Below, piece by piece: positions 39,501-49,790 of a DNA stretch of 64,000 bases. Both the position numbers and the translations under genes were made by a program. The notes under the pieces were generated by a model, which saw only the letters and a list, made by a program, of their open reading frames with translations, was not told where the DNA came from and did not search any database. The number at the start of each line of letters is the position of its first letter. Position 1 is the first letter of the stretch. Source of the DNA: Atrichornis clamosus (taxonomy: Eukaryota; Chordata; Aves; Passeriformes; Menuridae); assembly GCA_013400975.1 (NCBI GenBank), contig WBMZ01011599.1:124001-188000 (forward strand), given 5' to 3'.

Positions 39501-42319
39501 TACCTCGTCATCCAGAGGAATATATTTTTTTCCAAAATTAATGAAGATAACCTTGCCCTTCATTCTCACAGTTTCATTGTAGCCAGTGACAGAAAGTGCC
39601 CTGCCAAAGCCCACTTCGTTCAAAGATGTACCCAGAAACGCATCCACAGAAAAGGAATTCCATGTATAAAACATCGAGGAAGATTTATGTGTTTCATGAG
39701 AAAATCAGGGGGCATGTGGATGTGCTTACTGTAGATGGACTAACTCATCTCATTGTGACCCAATGCAAATGGCAAACATTTGTTTGACACTTGGGGCTCA
39801 CGATTCCTGATGAAAATCTGCCTGCATTTTGTTCACTTTTAATGTCCACAAGGTATTATTCGTATGAATATGACACCTATAACAGGGAGTAAGTTCTGCT
39901 GTTGCCTTGTTATGATTGAAACTCAAAGAGATGAACAAAAGCTAACAGAACTAAACAGAGTGAAAAACAACATAAGACAAAATACTACTTTTTACTTGCA
40001 AAGGTTTATGCTGCACAACTATCCAAATATTCCTGTACACAAAACCCCCCAAACCACAAACGCCCATAAGAATGTTAATGAATAGAAAATAAAAAGGGGA
40101 GAAATCAGGGTGAAACCAAACACCTGCTTAAAATTCAGGTGCACATTACAAACCTTCAGAATTCAGACAGCATATGTATCTTGCCACATCACAATCAAAG
40201 AATCCTGAAGGCCTCCTTGCGTTGCATGTTTGTAAGGATACAGACCCATGACATTCAGGCTGGCTAGCAAAGGATTTTAAAGAAATATCAACAACAGGTT
40301 GATATATTTATTAAAGACTTCCTTAGTACTCAATAAAGAAAAAAATTGTGAACAAGTTCCCAGTGGTTGAGGAGTTTGCCATTTTAAGAAGATTGTTTAG
40401 AAAATACAATTTATTAATTAATTGTATGGCTTTTCCATCTATTATGATCTGACAAGGTTGATATTAATAAATGATAGTCAAGCATGTAGAACAATTCAGA
40501 AACTAGGATGTCATCATCTGTCCAGCTGCCCACTGACAAAAGTCATCAGGTCATGCACAGTAGCCAACCCTCCAAACAAGAGCTTGCTCTCCAAGACAAC
40601 TTTACGTATACTGAATTTATCTCTAGTTTACAATTAATCTGTTTTATAATTTAGAAGCAAATGCAGCTCGCTCCTCACCTTTCATTTCCCTGACACATGA
40701 ATTTCAGTCGTTTGATATGCTAGAAACCAAAGTTTCCCAAGCATAGCTCTGGAGTCAGAAAATCTACCAAGACCCAGTCTGTAACTCCAGGTTAAAAATG
40801 TTATTCATATTTTGTGTTGTTTTTTCCTAACAGTAAATGCAAAAAATCTGTTTCACTACAGATTTACTACAGCAAACACAAATAATTGCTGTGTTGCTGT
40901 ATATTTAATTTCATTAAAAAGCACCTCTATGAATATTTATAAATTTAAGCATGCAGACACACACATCAACAAAGTGTACTACGATGTCATTTATCTGCCA
41001 AGCTGTATTGCCATGAGTGGGTCACTTTCCAGAGTGAAGTTCTGGAAGGAATGAGCAGATGGTACAGTAGGCAAAGCAGAAAGAAAGCTTTAGATCATGA
41101 CTGCTCAATGTGATACCCAGCAGAGCTGTGATTATGTTTCCTTGATAACAAAGGAGGTGATTAAATAATTTACTTAAATCTCGAGTTATTGAAGCTGTTC
41201 CAGAGCCTAACAGCACATTGGTGCTTTTGGACTCTTGACTATTTAGAGTGCTTCGCACACTAAAATTGGAGAATTGTGCACCAAACCTGCTCAGCGTAGC
41301 TTTGTAGGTTTTGCTGTGTAGAAACAGAGTCCTGGCTTTAGGGTTTTCATTGCTCCAGGAAAACTGGAAACAATCCCTACCATCTCTCATGTGAAATGAT
41401 CAGTTTTCCAGAATGATGATTGATAAATTTCCTAAGGTACCTAGGAACCTTAATGCTTTCTTCTGATTGATGGCAGCGAAAGGAAATGTCTTTTACTGCG
41501 TGGCAGTGGGTTGATGAAAGCTTCGCAGTGCCCTAAAAAATTCAGTCAAAGGAAAGAATCTGATAATAGTAGAGGATAAATTTAGTTACTTAGCCATGGT
41601 GAAAGAAACAGCAGACCCTGGAATATGTTGCATGTTCCTGAGTTATTTGAAGACAATTTTTCTGTTCGGAAGCTTGAAAAACTTGTTAGAATGGGTTAGT
41701 TTTGAATTGGATTCTAATTGATGAAAATGAATTGGTTAAATTCAAGTTGTGGGGCATAGGAATTTCAGTTCCATTGAAAGTTTTCTTATGTGAAAGTGAT
41801 CAATTATATCCTCATTTAAAAATATTATTTTAATTAATATTTTATTTTAAAAATGGCATAACTGTTTGCTTTGCTCTTTGTGAAATTAAAATACTGTCTT
41901 TTCAAAATTACTTCTTATATTGCTTACACGTTTCTCTCACTCCCCTCAATACGCATATTTAAATAACATGCCTTGTAAAATGGGCAACCAAAATTTTTAT
42001 TCACTGACTCTGAAATAAATAGAAATATTGATTTGCTGTTGTTTTAAACAATTTGGAAATGGGGATGAAAATTGTAAGATAAGGAGAAAAGTGATATTAT
42101 TACACCAAAAACACGTCAAAATACTTTTTTTCCCCCTAACACAATAAGAAGTCTAAAACTTAGGAAAGGTTTTGTTTAAGGATTTTTTTTAAATTCCCCA
42201 AAACCTTGCATATCAGGGACCTCCTGGGTGGGAGGTGAGGGTATCCACCTTCATGTATTTTTTCCCATGAACCTGTTTCCTTTGGTTTCTGTAACTTTTA
42301 GCGCCCGTCACGTACTGCA
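33569..42319. other. Gene-free unique sequence with one exon-like frame
   Basis: No gene can be supported with confidence. The most protein-like frame is at 39363-39674 on the minus strand (listed separately). The part at 36040-36340 is very AT-rich, with several TAATTA and ATTA cores, and could be a conserved noncoding element, but that cannot be judged from one sequence. An AT-rich stretch with inverted symmetry lies at 41816-41856. Confidence 0.5.
39363..39674 (-). other. Unassigned exon-like open frame
   Basis: A 103-codon minus-strand frame whose middle reads as plausible protein (VGFGRALSVTGYNETV, then MKGKVIFINFGKKY, then IPLDDE). A possible splice donor, GAG followed by GTATTT, lies at 39503/39502 and would end the exon in phase 0. 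The acceptor side is weak; an AG just before VGFGRAL is possible. I do not recognise the family. No neighbouring exon could be joined to it, so chance remains the more likely reading. Confidence 0.18.
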
Positions 42320-43860
42320 GCAAGGAGCTCTGCAGCTCCAACATGAGATGTAAGAAAATCTGCTTTTCTGTGGTTTTTATTTTTCAGTCTGCTCACAGCT
42401 AATTGAACTTGATGTCTCCTAGTTCTCATACTGGAAGAGATGCTGGATAATCAATTCCTTTTCACCTTTGCCAAGCATGATTTTCCAAACCTCTATCAAA
42501 TTCTCCTTCAGCTGTCTTTTCTCCAATAGGACAAGTCCTTGTCTACTCAGTCAAAGAACAGTATCCAGTATTCCTTTTCATCTTTGTTGCCCTTTGAGCC
42601 TTTTTGTAGAGGAGGATGAGAACTCTGTGGCATGGATTTATGCAGGAGAATAAATTTTCTATTTGTTCTGTATTCCATCTCTAATTATTTAGCATGTTAT
42701 TTTATATTTTCACTCTTTTTGAGCTAAGCAAGTTACCTGAACTACACATCATAGCCCCAAATCTCACTACCCAGCTACTTTGCTCAACACAGATCCCCTC
42801 CTTTAATATGCAAAATAATTTTATATGCAAAATAACCTTTATTAATGCAAACACATTATGTAATATTAACCTAGATTGAATTACATTTGTCCATTTTGTT
42901 TCCCAGATCCAGTTTTGCAGTATCCTTAGACCAACTTTTACAGCCACAATCTTCTCACAACCTCAGAACTGTATTTTCAGCAAAATTTGTCATGTGTATT
43001 AAGAAACGTCTTTCCAAAAAAATTGGACAGATTCCTAATTTGATGGGTTTATGTTACATTTAATGGCTTGTAGTTTTCTTGACCATTCATAGTATTTCTT
43101 GAAAATTTGTCCTCCTCACTGTATCTGCCACTTTTTTGTTCTCAGATATGAAAGTGGGTTTAAGGCACACTTTATACATCACTTACAGTTATTCATTTTC
43201 TGCTCCTTGAACTCCTTTTGAATTCTTAGGTAAGTTCTTATTGATGGAATTTGTCCCTGTTCAATTGTGTTGTTTGCTCTGTAAAATGTATTGACACCTC
43301 AGTTTGATTCAGCTCTCCAGTGAATGCCCAGTAATGAAGGGTTCCAGTGCAGAAACCTCCCCAAGCTCTTCCACAACCAATACAGAGGCAGAAAATTAAT
43401 TTCATTTTATAGTTTGCCCTTTTTTCTCTGAGTGCTCTTTTTGTACCTTTATTATCTGTTGACTCTAGAGACCCTCTGAAAGGCTTTTACTCCTAATGTG
43501 TTTGAGGAACAATGTATTAAGTGTATAAAAACTGCTGGTAAATACTTTTCAATTGCAAGCTTTTTGTGCTCTATCTGGCCTCGTCTCTTACATGCAGCTT
43601 GCCAACACCTGTATTCTGTGTTTTTCTCATCTGAAGAGAACCTTAGATTTTCTGAAAGCTACTACTGAACTTGAATGACCTACCTTCCCCAGCAGCGTAG
43701 TCAGGCCTTCTGTTTTCCCTTTCTCAGATCTTTTCTGGAAAGTGGTGTGCATTTGCTTTATGCCTTTAAATGTCTCCAGGTTGCCTTCCTGAAGACTGCA
43801 AATACTTAACTCCAACACCTTCCTCTTAGAAGAACTTTAAGCCCAAGATTATGAAAATAC
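42320..43860 (-). mobile_element. Old CR1/L3-like LINE remnant, ORF2 part to 3' region
   Basis: About 1.5 kb matches, through many indels, an old amniote CR1-group (L3-like) LINE read on the minus strand. The plus strand shows in order: CCTCTATCAAATTCTCC and CAGCTGTCTTTTCTCC, CTTTGTTGCCC (3' side), GTCCATTTTGTTTCCCAG, CCTTGAACTCCTTTTGAATT and the ORF2 linker. On the minus strand near 43470-43520 the linker still reads FLKHIRSKSLSEGL before a stop, the counterpart of the FYRY/FFKYIRS...VGPL segment between the endonuclease and reverse transcriptase of CR1 elements. Another block, ACCTAAGAATTC with AGGAGTTCAAGGA, corresponds to the HPRVLKEL region at the start of the reverse transcriptase. All frames are broken. 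It is much more diverged than the other CR1 copies here. Both ends are approximate. Confidence 0.8.
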
Positions 43861-46800
43861 TTAAAACTTTAAGAAAGTTCTTGTGACCATCACACCCAGA
43901 TACATTTATGGAAAACAAATTCACCATGCGCCTTTTTGTCTGCCTGGAATTTAATAATCTTCAGTAGTTTGGTTTGATGGGTCAGTTTAGAACACTTAAA
44001 ATTTTGCTTATCGGTGGTACCTCAATGTGCACACATTAGAGAAGAGCTTTTATCCTTCTCAGTTGAATTTTGCATTGACCATTGCTCAATTATTTCAAAA
44101 AGTGAGGATTATAGCACATAAAGTAGCAAGCTATTAACTTAAAGCTTCTTCCACCCGAGATTATTTTTTGATAGTGCTGAGCAAGCTACGTTAATTCAGG
44201 AGTGGGCAACAATCATACCTCCAGAGTCTAGAAAACTTTGCACCAGATGAAAATTTGATTTATAATAGTTCCTCTAAAAAATAAAAATGGTTTAAAAGAA
44301 CTAGGGTTGGGGTTTTTTTGGGTTGGTTGTTTGGATAGATGAATGGGTTTTTTTTCTTTTTCTGAGATCTACTCAGTGATATCAGCACACTGGTTGCTCA
44401 ATAAGATAAACAGAGGTCAGTGTCTGTACACACACAAAAATAATTACCTTTTATCTCCATGCAGTGCAGGTGGCAGTATATAAAATGTAGAGTGAGAAAA
44501 GAAAAAATCTCCTTCCAGTTTATGTAAAGCTCATTTTGTAATTAAATGTTAGAATAAATATGACTTCATCCCCACAAAAAAACAAACAAACAGAAAAAAA
44601 AAGAGGGAGGAAAGTGGTATCTTATATCTTTGAATATAGACCACAATAACATATCAGAAATGAAATGCACTGACATTAAATAATAACTAAACTCCCTGTA
44701 AAACTATTTTTTCTATGTCCTCTCAAATTTTATTTTCTCATTTTCCTTATTATTTTCTCTTATTTCCTTCTTTTTGCCTCATCTGATTTTATATATGCTG
44801 CCTCAGCCAATGTTTTCTTTAGAAATCGAGTCCATAGACTCCCAAAACTAGCCTGATTTTAGCAGTTTGTTTAGTCAGATTAGTTAGGCTGAAAAGTTAT
44901 CTTAGTTTACAACAGGTTATTTGGTTCTGATGCTTCATTTTAACTTTTTTTAAAAAGTTTTGGGAGTTTTGTCATTGCCATTTGTCCCTCATTTGTCGTG
45001 ATGTGTTTCACATATGAAAGTTTGAACAAAGAAGATGGAGAACTTGGTTTCCAGAAAGTCTCTTCCCAAGACTCTTCTGTTTCTATTTTATTTGAGTGTA
45101 TGATTACACAGGTCATAAAAAGCTACAACATTGTTGAAGAAGAAAACAACGTAGATCCACACAACCATACCTCTTGCAATGGAAGTTTCAACATTAAAAA
45201 CAAGAGTGCCAAAATTAGCCTCAGAGTTTCCTCAATCAAATGGAAAGGGTGCAAATATATTTCTGCCAGGGGAGAAAACGTTTCTAAGAAGGCAAGGAAA
45301 CAATTCAAAACCTCCAGAGAGTTTTGTGGCTAAATCCCAACTGTTTTCTTGGAAAACATATTCCATTGCAGAACAGCCATTTGTCTTAACACCACGTGGC
45401 TGCCTACAAACAAAGCATTCTGCCAGTGACTGGCACAAACTTCGAGCTGCAGCCAGAAATCAAGCTGGTCCTTTTTACTCTTTCCTATTTTGGTGTTTTT
45501 TCACTCTCTCAAGGGCGCATCTCATAGCCTGGATGAGAACACAGAGAAAAGCAGATGGCAACACCATTTGCAGCCTGAGTGACAGCAGTGGATGCCAAAA
45601 TTCTGATTAATGGCCTCTTCCCCTCACAAATCTTTGTTAAATCAACTCTACTCGATTGCGTAGCACTATCTGAGGACCCAGAACAGGGCAGGCACCTCTC
45701 TAAAGACTAAAGACATGATCCCAAATGGATCTGCAGACTATGTTCAATGTTGTGCACCCTAGAAAACATCACTGCAGTAGGAAAACGCTGGGACAGGTGA
45801 CTGACTCCTGTGCAGCTCGGGAATTTAGGAGTGGGGGGCTAGAACACCTTCACACTCCTCTACTCTAGAATAGGGCTTTTAAGGAGAGGATTTAAAGAGA
45901 CCATTCATCTGTTTTGCTGTTCTAGGGTTGCATTTTTCCCCTGAACGTGACAAACCTCCAGACCGGAGCCATCTGACCATGTTTCTACCATGTTTTTTTC
46001 CAGAGCAGCCTAGGTAGGATTGGCTGCCCTTTATCACCCAGTCAGAGGAAGAGCTGGTGTCACAGGGGCCTGGAGAGGAAGAAATGCAACCCAGTGAGCG
46101 GTGATCTCACACAAAAGATGGCATCAGCAGAATGTTGGATGAGATGTTGGAAACCTCATGGTTGCCACGGAGTTTGGCACACAGAAGGAAGGTTTTTTTG
46201 CCTGGTTTATAGGACAGAGAGTTCTATTGCAAGATGTTACCTTTCTGCTGCAATTAATAATATAGATCCTCTCAATAAATATAGATCTCTTCAGTGGATG
46301 TCCTCTCCATCTAGTGTCTATTTTTAGATACCCTTCAAAAGAGATGGAAATAATGAATATCCTCTGAGCCACTGGTTCAGCCCTGGTGCAGCAGGACAAC
46401 CAAAGGGCATGAGGAAATGGCACATGTTTGGATAAGCTTTTCACACAATGTGTGATCCCAGAGTAAGGTCAGATCTCTCATGAGATAAAAGGCATGGGAT
46501 TTGCCAGGCTAAATTGGCCAATAACACCTGCTTCAGAGGGAGGGAAGAAATATAAAAGAGAATGAGCAAGAAAACCTTTTTACTGCTTCAGCCAGTGAAT
46601 TGCACAGTGCTGTGCATGTGGGAGATCCCCACAGTGAAAGATGGTGATATTACTAGTGCTTTCTTGATTAGCATTTGGATCTGATTTTCTCATGCATTGA
46701 TGGGGCAGAGTTTCCAGAAGCACCACACTGTACCCCATGGTGATGGACAATGCAGGAGTGTCTGCTCTGGTACCCAGCTGGTGAAATCTTCCTGTCCAGG

Positions 46801-47599
46801 AAGTTCTGCATTGCGACAGTCCCAGTGTGCTGTGCTGTGGGAGGGCCCTTGGCAGCACCTTAGAGTGCCAGGGAGACAGTGGTCCCCATCTTTCAAAGCA
46901 ATATTGCTCTTCTGCCAGGGAAAACCACGTAGGCTCAATGTTATATTAAAAAGGCTTCCACTGATTGGTTTTGTAATATCTTGCTCCCTGATGGAGACGG
47001 CCCAAGCTTCTTGGGATAACACTTTCTCATGAAACTGCTTCTTAAAGCTTTCTCTGTAAGGTACTTAATATGGAACAAAAGCAGAACCAAATACCCTACA
47101 ATCTTTTTCTTGCACATAGGTCTGCATTTAATGCTTTTACTTTTGCTTATCACAAATCTACATGCAGAGATTTTAATGATAATTTTCTTGAATACTTGGT
47201 ATAAATTAGAACAAATTGCCATTTAAAGTGCCTCATAATTGACAGAAAGTGCACTTTTGTATCGTGTAACCCAGAGGCCAACTGAAGTCCTAGTCATAAG
47301 ATGACCCAGATGTTTCAATGTTTTTACATTTTTTCCTACATTTTCTCAGTTCTGTACGAATGTCAGAGAATTTAATCAATTGATCTTTACCATGTTCTAT
47401 TCTCCCAGAGCATTGGGTTTCCAAATTTCTACTCTTTAGTCAATGAGACCCTGTCACTTGGGCTTTCTATTATCTGTAGTCTACCAGCATCATAAATTCT
47501 AGATTGTTCCTATCCCTCTCATAGATGATTTTTATGTTTTCACCCTTCATACATTATTTTTGTCACGTTTTCATTACAAGACACACTTAAATCCCTGTC
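43861..47599. other. Gene-free unique sequence
   Basis: No supported gene. The two overlapping plus-strand frames at 44998-45333 (111 codons) and 45179-45610 (143 codons) are longer than average but have no recognisable motif, signal peptide or membrane segment pattern. Minus-strand frames at 46124-46444 and 46580-47022 are likewise unassigned. An A-rich stretch lies at 44574-44600. Confidence 0.5.
44304..44362 (+). repeat. G/T-rich low-complexity stretch
   Basis: GGGTTGGGG, T7, GGGTTGG, TTGTTTGG and GGGT8 follow closely on the plus strand, with a short ATAGATGAATG interruption. This is the third patch of this kind in the window. It could be a decayed simple repeat. Confidence 0.65.
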
Positions 47600-48345
47600 A
47601 CCCTTCTGCATCCTGCCTGCTGTCTTCTCACGTTCTTACTAGCTGGCTTGAAGATAAAATTATCAAACATGTAACATGACCTTTTTCCCCTTTTTCCCCT
47701 ATTTTTCATTTCTCCTTTCTTCCCTCTTGACTCTGATTAAAAAATACCATCCAACCACAGCACTTTTTTGCATTTCATCACATCACTTCTTTCATTCACT
47801 GTCATGTTACTGCTGTCTTAAGTTCCTCTTTTACTACTGTTTTTATTTTCCTATCTCCATTATACAATCCTGCTCTGGTATTTTCTACTAAAATCAAACA
47901 ATCTCAAACTTTAGCCCATTTCTGTAGAGACCAGTTTACCTTCCCGTTCTCATTTATCTTTATTCTTATTTACCATGCTGTTTTCAATTCCCTCAATTCC
48001 ACGCTCAGACCTGTTAGTTCTGCCTTATATCCTTTGCCCTCGATCAATTCAAAGCACTCATGCCAAAATTTTTAATGGTTTATTCTTAGCCAAGTCCCAG
48101 AACCTGTACTCTGTCTTCATCTCTGTGACCTGACAGCTGCCTTCAATACTGCCACCATTGTCTTTTTCTTGAAATATTGCCTTTCCCTGATGATTCAATT
48201 TTCTCCTAGTTCTCCTCCAAGCTATTTATTCACTCTTTCTTTCTCCACAGGATTCTATTTTTTAATTCCACAAACAAACCTCTCTTTTAACTTGATGATT
48301 ACATGATCTACATCTCAATTCCATCTGTCTCTCTTCTGTTAACAA
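47600..48345 (+). mobile_element. Old L2 LINE remnant with readable reverse transcriptase motifs
   Basis: A pyrimidine-rich plus-strand region that aligns with the reverse transcriptase domain of L2 LINEs. Upstream of motif A one frame reads NGLFLAKSQNLYSVFI, matching the L2 segment NDLLLAKSKGLYSVLI. One frameshift later comes DLTAAFNT at 48127 (L2: DLSAAFDTVDH, motif A, with the catalytic aspartate kept). Then FSSKLFIHSFF follows (L2: FSSYLSDHSFF), and at 48291 LDDYMIYIS matches the YADDSQIYIS motif C with both aspartates kept. The distance between motifs A and C is shorter than normal, so an internal deletion is likely. Several stops and frameshifts make it dead. The 5' boundary is uncertain and could lie as far up as about 47380. 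Confidence 0.87.
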
Positions 48346-49387
48346 ATAAAATTTCTAGCCGTTAGTTTGGTGGCTTAGGGATGTGTAGTCGCCCGAGGTC
48401 CACCCGAACTTAATGAAGCAGATTTTGTGTGTGGGCTCTCCTTTTGTTCTTTTCACAGTGCCTCACAATAAGGGATCCTCATCCCTGAGGAGGTTCTTAT
48501 TACAGCAACTGGGACAGTAGTCAGAGGGTCTTAACCACAACACCTCAGCCTGTGGATTGTGTGCAGTCTGGTGACCAGAATCTTTTGAGGGATATTTTCA
48601 GGTAAGCACATTTTGGGGAACAAAGCTTTTTCTTTTTTTTTTTTTTTTTTTTTTTCTGCTTGCATCTTCCACAACAGGTAGACAAAGGATGGTGCATCTT
48701 TGGCATTTCTGTACTACTGTGTATATAAAGTTCTTCTGAGAGACATTTCTATCTTGGCTGCCTTGTGTTAGACTGTAGCAGTCATATGTTGAGAAGTGAG
48801 GTCAGCTGGGATTATTTAAAATGCACAATAAGATCACGCACCTGTTTGTTTTTTTCCTTTCTTCTACTTTCTGTTTTTAGTGGAACAAATTGTAGTTACA
48901 TCATAGCAGAAATATAACTTAGACATAAAATTATCCCAAGGGAAGAAATTACAGCCTAAAGCCATGAGAGGCATGTGATTTTATCGTGTTGCTTTGTTAG
49001 AAAGACCTCTTGCAGACAAACTCAAGGATCATTATTGTGGAAACTTCCAGGCAAAAGTGATGTCACCAGAAATCATTTTAATGGAGCCTCATCTTCACAT
49101 CCTATTGATTTATCTGCTAAGTATGAAGGGAAATCAATAAGCAGAATAATTTTCATATCTTTTAAACATCTACAGTAGCCAAAAAATATTGTCCGGTGCA
49201 GACATGAATAATTGGAAAGAAAAATCATAGCTGTGGGTGGACATGAAGACAATTCTTTATATTTAGAAGGTGATTTTCATGTTTTGCCTACCAGCTTTTG
49301 TTTGATGTATTTGTACTAAGGGTGAGTTTCACATCGTGACAATAAAGATGAAAATAATGAGGTTTTCCAAATTATAAGGCAAGATCT
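48346..49387. other. Gene-free unique sequence
   Basis: No supported gene. It includes a poly(T) run at 48633-48655 preceded by CTTTTTC. Other frames are short and unassigned. Confidence 0.55.
48633..48655. repeat. Poly(T) tract of 23 bases
   Basis: An uninterrupted run of 23 T, or poly(A) on the minus strand. No retrocopy body is recognisable next to it. Confidence 0.9.
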
Positions 49388-49680
49388 ACAGAGGGTGGAA
49401 GCAAGGACAGGTAGCCTGGGAGAAATACAGAGAATTTGTCCAAGCAGCCATGGAAAAGGTTTCGAAAGTTAAAGCTTTAATAGAATTAATTATGGTCAAG
49501 GACATAAAGGGCAAAAGAGGAAATTCTATAGGTACTTCAGTGATTAAGGGAAGAACAGGGAAATGTAGGCCCTGTCCAGAATCAAGCCAAAGAACTTGGT
49601 TACCTGGGATATAGAGAAGGCTAAAGGAGATAGGAACTAGCTGCTCTTTCCAACCCAAATCACTCAGTGATTCTATAACT
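49388..49680 (+). mobile_element. CR1 LINE with internal deletion: ORF2 linker joined to the 3' end
   Basis: The first 240 bp encode, in one frame, [11 protein letters not shown], then [11 protein letters not shown] and KDIKGKRGN. After a frameshift the next frame reads FYRYFSD, GKNREM and [11 protein letters not shown]. This matches the segment of CR1 ORF2 between endonuclease and reverse transcriptase (YREVVQAA...KAKALIEL...FYRYVGDK...LVTRDMEKAE). At about 49635 the match breaks off and the sequence passes straight to the CR1 3' end, CTCTTTCCAACCC...CAGTGATTCTATAA. The whole reverse transcriptase and most of the 3' UTR are therefore missing. The plus-strand frames are broken, so no product is made. 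The 90-codon minus-strand frame at 49386-49658 is only a shadow of this. Confidence 0.88.
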
Positions 49681-49713
49681 TCAGCTAAATCAATATAGAT
49701 TAATTAATCATGC

Positions 49714-49790
49714 AGTCATAGAATAATTTAGATTGGAGAAGACCTTTAAGATTACTGAGTCCAACCATGTTCGCTCACTGAAACAGAAGA
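49714..49790 (-). mobile_element. CR1 LINE 3'-end fragment facing the preceding copy
   Basis: The plus strand reads AGTCATAGAATAATTTAGA, TTGGAGAAGACCTTTAAGA and TTACTGAGTCCAACC, the complement of a CR1 3' end. It lies 34 bp past the end of the plus-strand copy, so the two 3' tails face each other and form a loose inverted repeat. The spacer is AT-rich (TAATTAATCATG). Confidence 0.85.

Noticed and set aside
41022..41390. 122-codon minus-strand frame
   Set aside because: No motif, no clear splice sites, serine- and leucine-rich composition as in other chance frames here.
45179..45610. 143-codon plus-strand frame overlapping a 111-codon frame at 44998-45333
   Set aside because: Neither translation has recognisable motifs, and two long frames overlapping on one strand cannot both be genuine. 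I treat both as chance.
49386..49658. 90-codon minus-strand frame
   Set aside because: It is antisense to the CR1 ORF2 remnant on the plus strand.
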